Shown: positions 17,528 to 28,074, counted from the first letter of the stretch. The stretch: DNA of 64,000 bases from an uncultured Erysipelotrichaceae bacterium (GCA_902802905.1 CADCNT010000007.1:31904-95903), one strand, 5' to 3'. Numbers and translations: made by a program. Notes: generated from the sequence alone by a model not told the origin.

Positions 17528-20500
17528 AACCTATTTGATAAACTCAAACTGAATAAAGCAATACCCCCCTACTTAGCAAAAAGTGGGCATTTTGTCGTTG
17601 ACGATTTAGTGGGTATTTCCTTATTAACTGCATCTGCTTTGGCATGCGAGAACGGAAAATATTTGTTAATTACCTCAAACTTATATAAAGCGCAAAAACT
17701 ATATTCAATGCTTTCTTCTCTTTTAAATAAAAAGAAGATTAGCTTATTTGTTTCTGATGAATTAATTAGAGCAGAGACTCTCGCTGTCTCTAAAGAAATG
17801 AGTGCAAATCGTATTTTTGCGTTAGATGAAATTATCAACAATAAATGTGACATTGTGATAGCAAATATAGCCGCTGCGACACGTTATTTACCAAAAATTG
17901 ATGTTTTTAAGAGTTCTACTTTTTCTTTTAAAATAGGTCAAAAAGTGGATTTAAAGAAACTCAAAAAGGAATTAGTCAAAGCCGGATATACTCAAGTAAG
18001 TAAGATTGACCAATCTCTTCAATTTGCTAGTCGTGGAGATATCATTGATATTTATTCTGTTAACTATGATTATCCAATTCGAATCGAATTGTTCGATGAC
18101 GAAATTGAATCAATTAGATTTTTCGAATTAGCCACTCAAGTAAGTAGAGATAAAGTCGATAAAGTGAAGATTTTACCTGCTAATGATTATATTTTTACCG
18201 ATGAAGATGTTGCAGTTATCTCTAATCATATATATGAACAATTAGAAAAAGATAAAGAAATTTTAAATCCTAGAGATTTTGATAATCTAAGAAATTTAGT
18301 GGATAACGATATCAGCGAACTGGTTGATTCCAACTATTCAACTAGGCTCTATCGTTATTTATGTTTATTGGATGATAGACTATCTTCTTTGGTAGATTAT
18401 TGCCAAGAGTTCACAACTATTCTTGTGGATGAATACGCTATTAAGGAAAGTGCTTCTATATTAGAAGAAGAATCAATCTCTTTCTTACAAGAACTATTTG
18501 AAAGTGGGAAATCCATATCTCATTTAAAGTTATGTTTTGATTTTGATGAACTTAATTTCAATAAACATAATTTAATCCATACTTCCTTACTTCAAACAAA
18601 CGAAAAAGACATAGTCTTTAACTGTAAAAATATTCCTTTTGAAGTTAACAAGGATATTGATGTTTTAAATATTATTCATACATACATTAATCAAAACTAC
18701 CAAATCAATATATCCTTAGCATCTAAAGAACATCTAAATAAGGCAATTGAACTTTTAGACAGTAGCCATATTCCTTTTGAAATGGTTAAAGAGTTTTCTC
18801 TGCCAAATAAACATCAAGTTGGTTTAGCAATTTCTAATATTCCTATCGGCTTTGTTCTTGAGGACGAGAAAGTAGTTTTCTTAACTTCTAAAGAATTATT
18901 TAACGAAAAGATTAGAATTACTCGTTTCGATAACCGCTTTAAAGAAGCGACAATTATCAAAAGCTATGAAGAATTAACTCCTGGTGACTATGTTGTTCAT
19001 GAATATCAAGGTATAGGACAATTTGAATCTTTAGAAACCCTTGAAGTCGAAGGGAAACATCAAGATTATTTAAAGCTTTTGTATCATGGAGGAGAAATAC
19101 TTTATGTTCCTCTTTCTCAATTCCAATTAATTAGAAAATATCTAGGTAAAGAAGGCGTTAGGCCTCGTTTAAGCAGATTGCACACTAAAGATTGGGAAAG
19201 AACTAAAGCAAAGATCAAAGAAAGAATCCATGATCTTGCAGAACGTTTATATAACTTATATTTAGAAAGAAGTCATATTGAAGGCTATGCCTTCCCTAAA
19301 GATGATGAATTCCAAAAAGCATTTGAAGATAGCTGTGAATTTGAATTAACCAAAGATCAAACTAGATCTCTAGATGAAATCAAAGCGGATATGGAAGCAT
19401 CTAAACCTATGGATCGCTTATTATGTGGCGATGTTGGTTTTGGTAAGACTGAGGTTGCTTTTAGGGCTATTTTTAAGTGCATTAATGCGGGAAAACAAGC
19501 CGTTATGCTTTGTCCAACCACTTTATTAGCTAGACAACATTATGAAGTAGCAATGGCAAGATTTGCTGGCTTTGACATTAAGATTGCTATCTTTTCTAGA
19601 TTAATTCCTGAAAAGAAACAAAAAGAATATATAGAACAAGTTAAAGCTGGAAAAATACATTTAATTATCGGCACACATCGATTACTTTCAAAAGATATTG
19701 CCTATAACGACATGGGTTTATTAGTAGTGGACGAAGAACAACGTTTTGGCGTTGAGCAAAAAGAAAAGCTTAAAGAGATGAAAACCAATATTGATGTTTT
19801 AACTTTGAGCGCAACCCCTATTCCGAGAACATTGCAGATTTCTTTATTGGGTGTTAGGAGCTTATCTCAAATTAATACCCCACCTAATGAGAGAATGCCA
19901 ATTCAAACATATGTCACCCCATTTAACGCTGGTGTAGTTAAGGAGTTAATTCAAAGAGAGTTGGGTAGAGATGGACAAGTCTTCTATTTGCATAATGAAA
20001 TTGAGACTATTTATGAAATAGCGTCTCGATTAAAAAGAGCATTACCTACCGCAAATATCGCGGTTGCGCATGGAAAAATGAACAAAAATGATATTGAAGA
20101 TGTCATGTTGAAGTTCTATTCAGGCGAGGTACAAGTTTTAGTATGCACATCCATTATTGAAAACGGAATTGATGTCCCTAATGCTAACATGATTATTGTC
20201 GATGATTCTGAAAGATATGGCTTAGCACAACTTTATCAAATTAAAGGCCGTGTTGGCCGTGGAAATAGAATTGCTTATGCTTATTTAATGTATAACGGTA
20301 ACCGTGTTTTAAAAGAAGACACACAAAAGCGCTTAAGAGCGTTACAAGATTTCACGGCTTTAGGAAGTGGCTATAAAATTGCTCAAAGAGATTTAATGAT
20401 TAGAGGCGCAGGAGATATTTTAGGACCTGAACAAGCTGGCTTTATTGATTCTATAGGCTTAGACATGTATTTAAGATTGTTAAATGAGGCTGTTAGAGAA

Positions 20501-21007
20501 AAAATGACTGGTGAGGAACATAAACAAGAAGAATATAACAAAACAATTTCCTTGTCTTTTGATGCATATATTCCTGCTGAATATGCTTCCGATAGTGACA
20601 AAATTGAGCTTTATCAGGATATTTTAGCGGCTTCCACAATTGATTCTTTAAATGAAATTAAAGCAAGGACTCGTGACATTTATGGTCGTTATCCTGAAGA
20701 AGTTGAGCAACTATTCTATAAGAGGTCAATTGATCTAATGGTTAAGATATGTGAAATTAAGGATATTAAAGACAACAAGAATAATGTTGAACTAATTCTT
20801 GGTGATAATTTTATAAACATCAAGGGAATTGGAAATATTCTTTTTGAAGCTCTAATTCCATATTTATCTATGATAAAAATTAGTTATATCAATCATAAGT
20901 TTAAAATAATAATGTCCAAACGAGGAAATTGGTTAATAGATTTAGAAAATATATTAAAATCTTTAGTGAATATTATAGAAGTTAATAAAGTGGTAGAAGT
21001 TGCATGA
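17525..21007 (+). CDS. mfd: Transcription-repair coupling factor Mfd
   Basis: An ATP-driven translocase that removes RNA polymerase stalled at DNA lesions and recruits UvrA. About 1160 residues from the proposed ACG start, the usual family length. Order: N-terminal UvrB-like module, RNA-polymerase interaction domain ([15 protein letters not shown]), helicase domain 1 with Walker A GDVGFGKT and DEEQRFG, helicase domain 2 with HGKM and GRVGRG, then the C-terminal domain. Starting at the first conventional codon (GTG 17609) would remove 28 residues ([20 protein letters not shown]...) that fit the family N-terminus and would leave the perfect AAGGAGG unused. Overlaps rqcP by 4 bases. Confidence 0.95.
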   Translation, partial: TNLFDKLKLNKAIPPYLAKSGHFVVDDLVGISLLTASALACENGKYLLITSNLYKAQKLYSMLSSLLNKKKISLFVSDELIRAETLAVSKEMSANRIFALDEIINNKCDIVIANIAAATRYLPKIDVFKSSTFSFKIGQKVDLKKLKKELVKAGYTQVSKIDQSLQFASRGDIIDIYSVNYDYPIRIELFDDEIESIRFFELATQVSRDKVDKVKILPANDYIFTDEDVAVISNHIYEQLEKDKEILNPRDFDNLRNLVDNDISELVDSNYSTRLYRYLCLLDDRLSSLVDYCQEFTTILVDEYAIKESASILEEESISFLQELFESGKSISHLKLCFDFDELNFNKHNLIHTSLLQTNEKDIVFNCKNIPFEVNKDIDVLNIIHTYINQNYQINISLASKEHLNKAIELLDSSHIPFEMVKEFSLPNKHQVGLAISNIPIGFVLEDEKVVFLTSKELFNEKIRITRFDNRFKEATIIKSYEELTPGDYVVHEYQGIGQFESLETLEVEGKHQDYLKLLYHGGEILYVPLSQFQLIRKYLGKEGVRPRLSRLHTKDWERTKAKIKERIHDLAERLYNLYLERSHIEGYAFPKDDEFQKAFEDSCEFELTKDQTRSLDEIKADMEASKPMDRLLCGDVGFGKTEVAFRAIFKCINAGKQAVMLCPTTLLARQHYEVAMARFAGFDIKIAIFSRLIPEKKQKEYIEQVKAGKIHLIIGTHRLLSKDIAYNDMGLLVVDEEQRFGVEQKEKLKEMKTNIDVLTLSATPIPRTLQISLLGVRSLSQINTPPNERMPIQTYVTPFNAGVVKELIQRELGRDGQVFYLHNEIETIYEIASRLKRALPTANIAVAHGKMNKNDIEDVMLKFYSGEVQVLVCTSIIENGIDVPNANMIIVDDSERYGLAQLYQIKGRVGRGNRIAYAYLMYNGNRVLKEDTQKRLRALQDFTALGSGYKIAQRDLMIRGAGDILGPEQAGFIDSIGLDMYLRLLNEAVREKMTGEEHKQEEYNKTISLSFDAYIPAEYASDSDKIELYQDILAASTIDSLNEIKARTRDIYGRYPEEVEQLFYKRSIDLMVKICEIKDIKDNKNNVELILGDNFINIKGIGNILFEALIPYLSMIKISYINHKFKIIMSKRGNWLIDLENILKSLVNIIEVNKVVEVA

Positions 21008-21240
21008 GATTAGATTTGTTTTTAAAAGATTCTAGGATTATTAAAAGAAGAACAATCGCAAAGGAATTTTGCGAAAGAGGATTGGTAAAAGTAAATAATA
21101 AAGTTGCCAAGCCATCTTTAGATATCAAATCTGGTGATAAGATTACTATTAAGTTTGGAGATAAAGAATTTTCTATAATTGCAAAAGTAGAACTTGTAGG
21201 TAAAAAAGAAAGAGCGAGTTATGATCAAGTTGAATCTTGA
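21004..21240 (+). CDS. rqcP: S4-domain RNA-binding protein, RqcP/YabO-type
   Basis: A 78-residue protein made almost entirely of an S4 RNA-binding domain ([20 protein letters not shown]...[11 protein letters not shown]). RqcP helps elongate alanine tails on stalled nascent chains with RqcH on the 50S subunit. It starts inside the mfd stop (ATGA overlap) and its end overlaps tilS by 20 bases, so it is translationally coupled to both. The position between mfd and tilS matches yabO in Bacillus. Its stop is TGA followed directly by TAA. Confidence 0.85.
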   Translation: MRLDLFLKDSRIIKRRTIAKEFCERGLVKVNNKVAKPSLDIKSGDKITIKFGDKEFSIIAKVELVGKKERASYDQVES

Positions 21241-22432
21241 TAAAAGTAAACGATATTTATTGGCCTGTTCCTTTGGTCCCGACTCCATGGCTTTATTCCA
21301 TATTTTACGTGAAAATGGATATATTTTTGAGTGTGCAATTGTGAATTATCATCTTAGAAAAGAATCTGATAAAGAAGTGAACTCCTTGCTTCAATATTCA
21401 TCTAGATTTAATATCAAAGTTCATGCACTAAATGTCGTCGAAAAAATCGATAAAAACATTGAATCTAAATGTCGCGATATTCGATATCATTTCTTTAAAG
21501 AATTAATTGATAAATTTGGATTTGATTCTGTTCTTGTGGCACAGCATCAAGACGACCATATAGAAACATATATTTTGCAAAAACAACGACAAAACTATCC
21601 AATTTTTTATGGAATTGCTGAAAAAACAATGATTTTTGGAGTAAATGTTATTCGTCCTTTGCTCGCATATATCAAGCAGGATTTACTTGATGTTTGCCAA
21701 AAAAACAATGTTCCATTTTCCATTGATCAATCTAATTTTGACACCAAGATTAAGCGCAATAAAATTAGGCACGAAATTGTTGGTAAAATGTCTGCTCAAG
21801 AAAGGCAAAGAATCCTAAATAAAATTGATATTGAAAATAAGGAGTTGAATAAAATTTTATCTTCTTTAAATAAAGATAAATTATGCGAAGTTGATTACGC
21901 CTTATCTCTTGATAAAGTTCCGCTTGCTTATGCTTTGAATTATTACCTCAAAAAAATAGACAATTCCTTGTATTTATCTTCAAATAATGTAGGTCAAGTT
22001 ATTTCAATATTAAAATCAGCAAAACCTAATGGGCAATTCCCTATTAAAAGCAGAGTATTTTTAATTAAGGAATATGGTTATTTCACTTTTTCAACTGATC
22101 GTTTATATGACGTAAATTATTCTTATTGTATTAAGTCCCCATTGAAATTAGACACACCATATTTTTATCTGGATTTTACTCGCGACACTAGTAATAGAAA
22201 TGTATCAAAGCATGATTATCCTTTAACTATTCGTCACTTATGTAGAACGGATTATATTTTTATCAATGGCTACAGAGTCGATGCAAACAGGCTCATGATC
22301 GATTGGAAAGTTCCTTTTAGAAAAAGACTTATTTGGCCGGTCATTGTTAATAAAGACGGTAAATGTATTTACATCCCGAGATATCAAAAAAGCTTTAAAC
22401 CAGATAGTGACACTAATTTTTATGTAAAGTAG
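21221..22432 (+). CDS. tilS: tRNA(Ile)-lysidine synthetase
   Basis: A 403-residue PP-loop ATPase that converts C34 of the CAU-anticodon tRNA-Ile to lysidine so that it reads AUA. The PP-loop appears as [10 protein letters not shown] (usual SGGxDS), followed by ISVDQSN/NKIRHE-type motifs ([18 protein letters not shown]). The C-terminal half is divergent, as is common. The start at 21221 lies inside rqcP, giving a 20-base overlap. Next to ftsH as in Bacilli, but without the usual hprT between them. Confidence 0.9.
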   Translation: MIKLNLDKSKRYLLACSFGPDSMALFHILRENGYIFECAIVNYHLRKESDKEVNSLLQYSSRFNIKVHALNVVEKIDKNIESKCRDIRYHFFKELIDKFGFDSVLVAQHQDDHIETYILQKQRQNYPIFYGIAEKTMIFGVNVIRPLLAYIKQDLLDVCQKNNVPFSIDQSNFDTKIKRNKIRHEIVGKMSAQERQRILNKIDIENKELNKILSSLNKDKLCEVDYALSLDKVPLAYALNYYLKKIDNSLYLSSNNVGQVISILKSAKPNGQFPIKSRVFLIKEYGYFTFSTDRLYDVNYSYCIKSPLKLDTPYFYLDFTRDTSNRNVSKHDYPLTIRHLCRTDYIFINGYRVDANRLMIDWKVPFRKRLIWPVIVNKDGKCIYIPRYQKSFKPDSDTNFYVK

Positions 22433-22449
22433 ATGTCATGTATTTTTCT

Positions 22450-22477
22450 TTGAAAAAACTATAAAAACTAATATAAT
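22450..22477 (+). promoter_or_regulatory. ftsH promoter
   Basis: TTGAAA (22450-22455) and TATAAT (22472-22477) with 16-base spacing. The predicted transcription start is near 22484, inside the palindrome at 22482-22502. Confidence 0.65.
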
Positions 22478-22481
22478 CTTT

Positions 22482-22502
22482 ATATCTAAAATTTTTAGAT
22501 AT
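22482..22502. repeat. Perfect palindrome in the ftsH leader
   Basis: ATATCTAAAA and TTTTAGATAT are perfect inverted arms around a single T, located at the predicted +1 of ftsH. The position suits a repressor operator. As RNA it would be a weak AU hairpin. Confidence 0.5.
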
Positions 22503-22531
22503 CATATTAATATTGCTAAGGAGGTATCCTC

Positions 22532-24583
22532 ATGCCTGATGAAAACAATAACTTACCTAGACGTAGAATATCGTTTGGTTTTATATTTTCCATTTTATTA
22601 GTAGCTGGTCTCATTGCTATATTTGCTTATCGTATTTTTGGCAATAGAGACACATCAAAGAACATTAACAGAGAAACATATGTCGCTATGCTTATTAATG
22701 GCTATGTTAAGACCAGCAAAACTACAAGCCACTTTGAAGGTGACTATGTCACAATTACCGGTCATGGTAGTAATTTAGAAAATGGCCTTGGTTTTGACTA
22801 TCGCTTAACAATAAGCAAAACTACTTATGAGAACCCTAATTTCGAATATACAGTTGATGTCCTACATGATGGTGTGGAATATAAAGGAGTTAAATATTAT
22901 GTTGGCGACACCATCAACGTAAAAGAGGATAACTTGGATACTCTTTTAAACATTTATACAACTGGCACCGTTTCTGTTGGTGATGCTTACCAAACTACTT
23001 GGTGGGATAGTTGGGGGCCAACAGTAATCATGCTTCTTGGTTCTGCAATAATTGTTATTTTCTTATTCTCTAGATTATCTAGTTCTATCGGTAGTTCTAA
23101 TAGAACTGCTATGGATTTTAATAAATCACGCGCACGTCGAATTCAAGATTCTAAAGTTAGATTTAAAGATGTCGCTGGATGTGACGAAGAAAAAGCCGAA
23201 ATGGAAGAAATAGTGGAATATTTAAAGGATCCACAAAAGTACACTAAGTTCGGTGCTAAATTACCAAAAGGTATTTTATTAGTTGGTGCACCTGGTACTG
23301 GTAAAACATTATTAGCTAAAGCTGTTGCTGGTGAAGCTGGCGTTCCATTCTTCTCTATTTCCGGTAGTGATTTTGTTGAAATGTTTGTTGGTGTTGGTGC
23401 TGGAAGAGTTAGAGATATGTTTAAAACCGCTAAGCAAAACGCTCCATGTTTAGTTTTCATCGATGAAATCGATGCTGTCGGTAGACAAAGAGGCGCTGGC
23501 TTAGGTGGTGGCAACGACGAAAGAGAACAAACACTTAACCAATTATTAGTTGAAATGGATGGCTTCTCTGATAATTCAGGCATCATTGTTATGGCTGCAA
23601 CAAATAGAGATGATGTTTTAGATCCTGCACTTTTAAGAGCTGGTCGTTTTGATAGAAAGATTACTGTTTCCTTGCCTGATAGAGAAGGTAGAGAAGCGAT
23701 CTTTAAAGTGCATTCTAGAAATAAGAAGCTTGCATCCGATGTTGATTTCGCTGCTCTTTCTAAAAGAACAGTTGGATTCTCTGGCGCAGATATTGAAAAT
23801 ATCATGAATGAAGCTGCTATTTTGGCTGTTAGAAGAAAGAAGAATGAAATAACAATGGCAGAAATTGATGAAGCCATTGATAGAAGAATTGCTGGACCTG
23901 CAAAATCCTCCCGTTCTTTAAACGAGCATGAAAGAAATGTTATTGCTCATCATGAAAGTGGACATGCTATCATCGGCATTAAATTAGAGCATTCTGATAA
24001 AGTTCAAAAGATTACTATTATTCCACGTGGCAATACTGGCGGACACGTACGTATGACACCTGAAGAAGATAGATTCTTGCTCACACGTAAAGAGTTAATT
24101 GCTCGAATTGTGGGTTATCTTGGTGGACGTTCAGCTGAAGAAATTTTCTTTGAAGATGTGTCTTCTGGCGCCCAAAATGATATTGAAATGGCAACAAGAA
24201 TTGCTCGTATGATGGTTACCGAATTAGGTATGTCTTCACTTGGCCCTATTCAATATGAAAGAGATACCGGAAGTGTCTTCTTAGGACGTGATTATACTTC
24301 ATCTCAAAAGAATTTCTCGCTTGCAACCGCTGAGAAAATTGATGCTGAAGTTCAAAAGATAATTAACGAAGCTCATGAAGAAGCAAAGAGCATCATTCTC
24401 AAATATAAAGATGATGTTGAACTCATTGCTCAAACGCTTCTTGAGTATGAACAAATTACTGCTGAAGAGATTGATTATTTACTTGAACATCGTCACTTAA
24501 AAAGAGATGAAAAAGTAGAAGCAAAAGCTCCAGAAAATGAACCTGAAGCCAAACCTGAAGAAGGAGAAAATAAGGGAGAATAA
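22532..24583 (+). CDS. ftsH: ATP-dependent zinc metalloprotease FtsH
   Basis: A 683-residue membrane AAA+ protease that degrades misfolded and regulatory membrane and cytoplasmic proteins. Two N-terminal membrane helices (about 15-35 and 165-185) flank a short extracellular domain. Then come the AAA domain (Walker A GAPGTGKT, Walker B FIDEID, SRH around RAGRFDR) and the peptidase domain with the zinc motif HHESGH. The acidic Glu/Lys-rich tail is unremarkable. Strong AAGGAGG site before the ATG at 22532. It has its own promoter with a palindromic leader and ends in a short GGGAG/CTCCC hairpin. Confidence 0.97.
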   Translation: MPDENNNLPRRRISFGFIFSILLVAGLIAIFAYRIFGNRDTSKNINRETYVAMLINGYVKTSKTTSHFEGDYVTITGHGSNLENGLGFDYRLTISKTTYENPNFEYTVDVLHDGVEYKGVKYYVGDTINVKEDNLDTLLNIYTTGTVSVGDAYQTTWWDSWGPTVIMLLGSAIIVIFLFSRLSSSIGSSNRTAMDFNKSRARRIQDSKVRFKDVAGCDEEKAEMEEIVEYLKDPQKYTKFGAKLPKGILLVGAPGTGKTLLAKAVAGEAGVPFFSISGSDFVEMFVGVGAGRVRDMFKTAKQNAPCLVFIDEIDAVGRQRGAGLGGGNDEREQTLNQLLVEMDGFSDNSGIIVMAATNRDDVLDPALLRAGRFDRKITVSLPDREGREAIFKVHSRNKKLASDVDFAALSKRTVGFSGADIENIMNEAAILAVRRKKNEITMAEIDEAIDRRIAGPAKSSRSLNEHERNVIAHHESGHAIIGIKLEHSDKVQKITIIPRGNTGGHVRMTPEEDRFLLTRKELIARIVGYLGGRSAEEIFFEDVSSGAQNDIEMATRIARMMVTELGMSSLGPIQYERDTGSVFLGRDYTSSQKNFSLATAEKIDAEVQKIINEAHEEAKSIILKYKDDVELIAQTLLEYEQITAEEIDYLLEHRHLKRDEKVEAKAPENEPEAKPEEGENKGE

Positions 24584-24597
24584 ACTCCCCTTTTTCT
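24572..24597 (+). terminator. Hairpin with T run between ftsH and dusB
   Basis: GGGAG-AATAAA-CTCCC followed by CTTTTTC. The T run ends only two bases before the dusB ATG, so partial termination (attenuation) or control of dusB initiation is possible. Confidence 0.55.
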
Positions 24598-24598
24598 T

Positions 24599-25576
24599 AT
24601 GTTTAAATTAGGAAAATTAGAAATTAATAACAAAGTAGTTCTTGCTCCAATGGCAGGAATTACATCATCCGGATATCGTAAATTTATGTCTTCTTTTAAG
24701 CCCGGATTTATGGTTACCGAAATGGTTTCTGATATGGGCTTAATTTATGATAATGAAGAGACAAAAACCTATGCCATGTTTGAAAAAAGCGAAATCCCTG
24801 TTGGCGTTCAATTATTTGGTAATTCACCAGAAAATTTGGCAAAAGCCGCATTAATTTGTGAAAATTTAAATCCATACATTGATTTTTATGATGTAAATAT
24901 GGGCTGCCCGGTTCCTAAAGTTACCAAGTCCGGTGCTGGTTCGGCTTTAATGGCTAATCCTCTTTTATGCGGGCAAATTGTTAAGGCAATTAAAGAAGCG
25001 ACTCATAAGCCTGTTACTGTAAAAATTCGACTTGGTAATGGAAGCGATAAAGACAAGTTTATAGAAGTGATTAATGAAGTTCAAAAAGCAGGCGCAGATC
25101 TTATTGCAATTCACCCAAGAAGCGCTAAAGAAATGTATGGTGGAAAACCGCATTGGGAACTAATTAAAAATTTAAAAAATAAAGTTAATGTTCCTCTTGT
25201 TGTTAGCGGTAATATTTACACAGTAGATGACGCTAAAAATGCTCTTGAAATTACAGGCGCTGACGCTGTTATGGTGGCACGTGGTGGAGTTGGAAATCCA
25301 ACGCTAATTAGCAACATTAATAAATATTTAAATAATGAAGAGATAGATAAGCCTTCACTTGTTGAACAAATAAAATATTGTAAGCAACTTGCGTTACTTT
25401 TAATTGAAGAAAAAGGCGAGAATAAAGCAATGCGAGTGTATCGAGGAATTGCTACTAAGTTCTTTGATGGCTTTCCTAATTCAAAAACTTTAAAGTGTAG
25501 GTTATCAACTGAACTTAATACAATTGATGATTTAAACAAAATACTGGACGAGTATCTTTCGTCTTTTGAATTATAA
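24599..25576 (+). CDS. dusB: tRNA-dihydrouridine synthase, DusB-type
   Basis: A 325-residue flavoenzyme that reduces uridines in the D-loop of tRNA. It has the family start VVLAPMAG, the catalytic loop MGCPVPKV with its Cys, and MVARGGVGNP near the FMN phosphate site. The ATG at 24599 matches the family N-terminus (MFKLGKLEINN), yet no ribosome-binding site precedes it closely and the ftsH terminator abuts it. The dusB-lysS order is conserved in Bacilli. Confidence 0.92.
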   Translation: MFKLGKLEINNKVVLAPMAGITSSGYRKFMSSFKPGFMVTEMVSDMGLIYDNEETKTYAMFEKSEIPVGVQLFGNSPENLAKAALICENLNPYIDFYDVNMGCPVPKVTKSGAGSALMANPLLCGQIVKAIKEATHKPVTVKIRLGNGSDKDKFIEVINEVQKAGADLIAIHPRSAKEMYGGKPHWELIKNLKNKVNVPLVVSGNIYTVDDAKNALEITGADAVMVARGGVGNPTLISNINKYLNNEEIDKPSLVEQIKYCKQLALLLIEEKGENKAMRVYRGIATKFFDGFPNSKTLKCRLSTELNTIDDLNKILDEYLSSFEL

Positions 25577-25584
25577 TTTCATTT

Positions 25585-25603
25585 TTGACTACAAGTAAGT
25601 CAA
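25585..25603. repeat. Inverted repeat upstream of lysS
   Basis: TTGACT-N7-AGTCAA perfect dyad. TTGACT may double as a -35 box, though spacing to the TATACT at 25613 is long (22 bases). An operator or a weak terminator of dusB are both possible. Confidence 0.35.
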
Positions 25604-25643
25604 ACAATCATATATACTATTTAACGAATTGGAGGGATTATCC

Positions 25644-27131
25644 ATGGATAATAATCAAGCTTTAAATGATCAAGAATTAGCTAGAAGAGAAAAACTTAAA
25701 AAGTATAGTTCTTTTAGGGTTGATCCTTTTGGTCATGCTTTTAAAGTAACTCACTTAGTTAAAGATGTTAGAAATCAATTTGAAAAGAAAAGCGCAAACT
25801 CATTAGAAAGAAATAAACCATACGTTACTGTTGCTGGACGTATTAAATTTCTTAGAAAAATGGGCAAAGCCTCTTTCTTAAATATCCAAGATAAAACCGG
25901 AACCATTCAAGTTTATATGGGTATCGATGTTGTTGGCAAAAGAACATACGAATTATTTAAACTTGCTGATATCGGAGATATCGTCGGTGTTTATGGCCGC
26001 GTTATGAAAACCAGAAGTGGAGAATTAACTGTTAGAGCGGAGAAATATACTCACTTAACAAAATGCTTACACCCACTTCCAGAAAAATTCCATGGTTTAG
26101 TTGACGTCGAAGAAAGAAGCAGAAGAAGATATTTAGATTTAATTATGAACGACGATAGCCGTAAAGTCGCTTTTGCGCGTCCAAAATTAATTAGAAGTAT
26201 CCAATCATATTTAGATGAACAAGGATTTGTAGAAGTTGAGACTGCAGTTCTTTCACCAATTTTAGGGGGTGCAAATGCCCGTCCTTTCGTCGCACACATG
26301 AATGCGCTAGATAAGGACTTTTACTTAAGAATTGCTACCGAACTTAATCTAAAAAGATTACTTGTCGGAGGCATGGAAAAAGTATATGAAATTGGCCGCT
26401 TATTTAGAAATGAAGGAATGGATGCTACACATAATCCTGAATTTACCACAATTGAAGCTTATGAAGCTTATTCTGATTTAAAAGGAATGAGAAAACTTGC
26501 TGAGGGCATGATTAGAAAAGCTGCCAAAGATGTTACTGGTAGTGATATCGTAACTTACCAAGGCAAAACCATTGACTTCCATAAACCATTTAGATGGATT
26601 TCTATGGCTGATTTGATTTTGGAAAAGACTGGCATTGATTTCCGCAATATTTATGACTTTGAAGAAGCTAAGAAATTAGCGGATGAAAAAGGCATCAAAC
26701 TTGAAAAACATAAAAACACAGTTGGTCACGTTATGAATGAGTTCTTTGAAGAATTCTGCGAAGCAGATCTCATTCAACCAACATTTGTATATTCCTATCC
26801 AATTGAAGTTTCTCCATTAACCAAAAAAGGCAAAGATCCTCGTTATACTGAAAGATTTGAATTGTTTGTTAATGGTAAAGAACTTGCAAATGCTTATACC
26901 GAACTTAATGATCCTATTGATCAAAAAGAAAGATTCCTCGCTCAATTAAAAGCAAAAGAACTTGGAGATGAAGAAGCTAACGAAATGGATAATGACTTCA
27001 TCGAAGCGCTTGAATATGGAATGCCTCCTGCTGGAGGAATTGGAATGGGTATCGATAGATTAGTGATGTTACTCACAGATCAAGAAAATATCCGCGAAGT
27101 TATCCTCTTCCCAATGATGAAGGATAGATAA
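25644..27131 (+). CDS. lysS: Lysyl-tRNA synthetase (class II)
   Basis: A 495-residue enzyme charging tRNA-Lys. It has an N-terminal OB-fold anticodon-binding domain (VAGRIKFLRKMGKASFLNIQD) and a class II catalytic core with motif 2 (RLFRNEGMDATHNPEFTTIE) and motif 3 (GGIGMGIDRLVM). The start is set by GGAGGG (25631-25636) 7 bases before the ATG at 25644. An in-frame TTG at 25629 overlaps that site. Full length. Confidence 0.96.
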   Translation: MDNNQALNDQELARREKLKKYSSFRVDPFGHAFKVTHLVKDVRNQFEKKSANSLERNKPYVTVAGRIKFLRKMGKASFLNIQDKTGTIQVYMGIDVVGKRTYELFKLADIGDIVGVYGRVMKTRSGELTVRAEKYTHLTKCLHPLPEKFHGLVDVEERSRRRYLDLIMNDDSRKVAFARPKLIRSIQSYLDEQGFVEVETAVLSPILGGANARPFVAHMNALDKDFYLRIATELNLKRLLVGGMEKVYEIGRLFRNEGMDATHNPEFTTIEAYEAYSDLKGMRKLAEGMIRKAAKDVTGSDIVTYQGKTIDFHKPFRWISMADLILEKTGIDFRNIYDFEEAKKLADEKGIKLEKHKNTVGHVMNEFFEEFCEADLIQPTFVYSYPIEVSPLTKKGKDPRYTERFELFVNGKELANAYTELNDPIDQKERFLAQLKAKELGDEEANEMDNDFIEALEYGMPPAGGIGMGIDRLVMLLTDQENIREVILFPMMKDR

Positions 27132-27153
27132 AAATCATTAAGCGACAAATATT

Positions 27154-27381
27154 ATGGCTGAGTCAAGAGTTGAGAAATATCGTAAATATCGTCAAAGTAT
27201 TGCTCAAAGAAGTGACAATATTCCAGTTTTAAAATCCCCTTCTGAATGCGAGTCTTTCGCATCTGAAGCGGGTTTTTTTAAAAAACTTGTTCTTAAAAGA
27301 AGAATTGTTGATTCCTTGATTGCCTTAATTATTGTTGCAATTATAACTTTACTCATTGTATTTGGATTTATAGTTTTCTAA
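27154..27381 (+). CDS. Small membrane protein of unknown function
   Basis: A 75-residue protein. The N-terminal half is basic with the repeated pattern EKYRKYRQSI. The C-terminal half is one strong transmembrane helix (about 49-74) running to the end, so it should be tail-anchored with the charged part in the cytoplasm. It lies between lysS and cmk in the same direction, with a 22-base gap before and a 15-base gap to the cmk start. I do not recognise a family. No clear ribosome-binding site is visible, but the composition and operon position support a real gene. Confidence 0.6.
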   Translation: MAESRVEKYRKYRQSIAQRSDNIPVLKSPSECESFASEAGFFKKLVLKRRIVDSLIALIIVAIITLLIVFGFIVF

Positions 27382-27396
27382 AAAAGGGGTTTGTTT

Positions 27397-28074
27397 ATGA
27401 AGATTACTGTTGCTATTGATGGACCAGCTGCTGCTGGCAAATCTACTGTTGCTAAGGAAGTCGCAAAAAGACTTGGCTACACTTATATCGATACTGGCGC
27501 TATGTATCGTGCTTTTACTTGGTACTGCATGGAAAAGGGTGTCGATTGCCAAAATGAGGTGGCCTGCTGCGCGTTAATACCTGAAGTTACCATCAAACTT
27601 AGACCAAACGGAATAGTGCTATGTAACGATATTGATGTCACAAGAGAAATTAGAGAACCAAGAGTGTCTGGCAACGTTAGTTACATTGCTTCTTACAAAG
27701 ACATTCGTTTATTCTTGGTTGATCAACAAAGAAACATGGCTAAGAAGCATTCAGTGATTATGGATGGTAGAGATATTGGAACATATGTTCTTCCTGACGC
27801 TGATGTTAAAATCTTCCAAATTGCCTCTGTGGAAACTAGAGCGGTGAGAAGATATGACGAAAATATCTCTAAAGGCATTGAATGTACTTTAGAAGAAATT
27901 GAAAACGATGTGAGAAAAAGAGACTATATTGACTCTCACCGTGATTTTGCCCCACTTAGATGTGCTGCTGATGCAGTAACTTTAGATACATCATTTATGA
28001 CTGTCGAAGAAGTTGTCTTAAAAGTCATTGAAATTATTAACGAAAAAATCGCACTAAAAAATAAGGATGAGTAA
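27397..28074 (+). CDS. cmk: Cytidylate kinase
   Basis: A 225-residue nucleotide kinase making CDP/dCDP from CMP/dCMP. It has Walker A GPAAAGKST and the family motifs YIDTGAMYRA, DGRDIGTYVLPDADVKIFQ and RRYDE. The start at 27397 follows AAAAAGGGG at 7 bases. Its last codons overlap der by 8 bases (ATGAGTAA), the conserved cmk-der arrangement. Confidence 0.96.
   Translation: MKITVAIDGPAAAGKSTVAKEVAKRLGYTYIDTGAMYRAFTWYCMEKGVDCQNEVACCALIPEVTIKLRPNGIVLCNDIDVTREIREPRVSGNVSYIASYKDIRLFLVDQQRNMAKKHSVIMDGRDIGTYVLPDADVKIFQIASVETRAVRRYDENISKGIECTLEEIENDVRKRDYIDSHRDFAPLRCAADAVTLDTSFMTVEEVVLKVIEIINEKIALKNKDE

Noticed and set aside
21238..21243. TGA read as tryptophan (Mycoplasma code)
   Set aside because: rqcP ends TGA-TAA and is uninformative, but the exonuclease and ymdB genes end in TGA where the next gene starts, and no long gene has an internal TGA.
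23143..23877. 244-residue minus-strand frame inside ftsH
   Set aside because: It is the antisense of the AAA domain, kept open by the codon bias of ftsH, and has no signal of its own.
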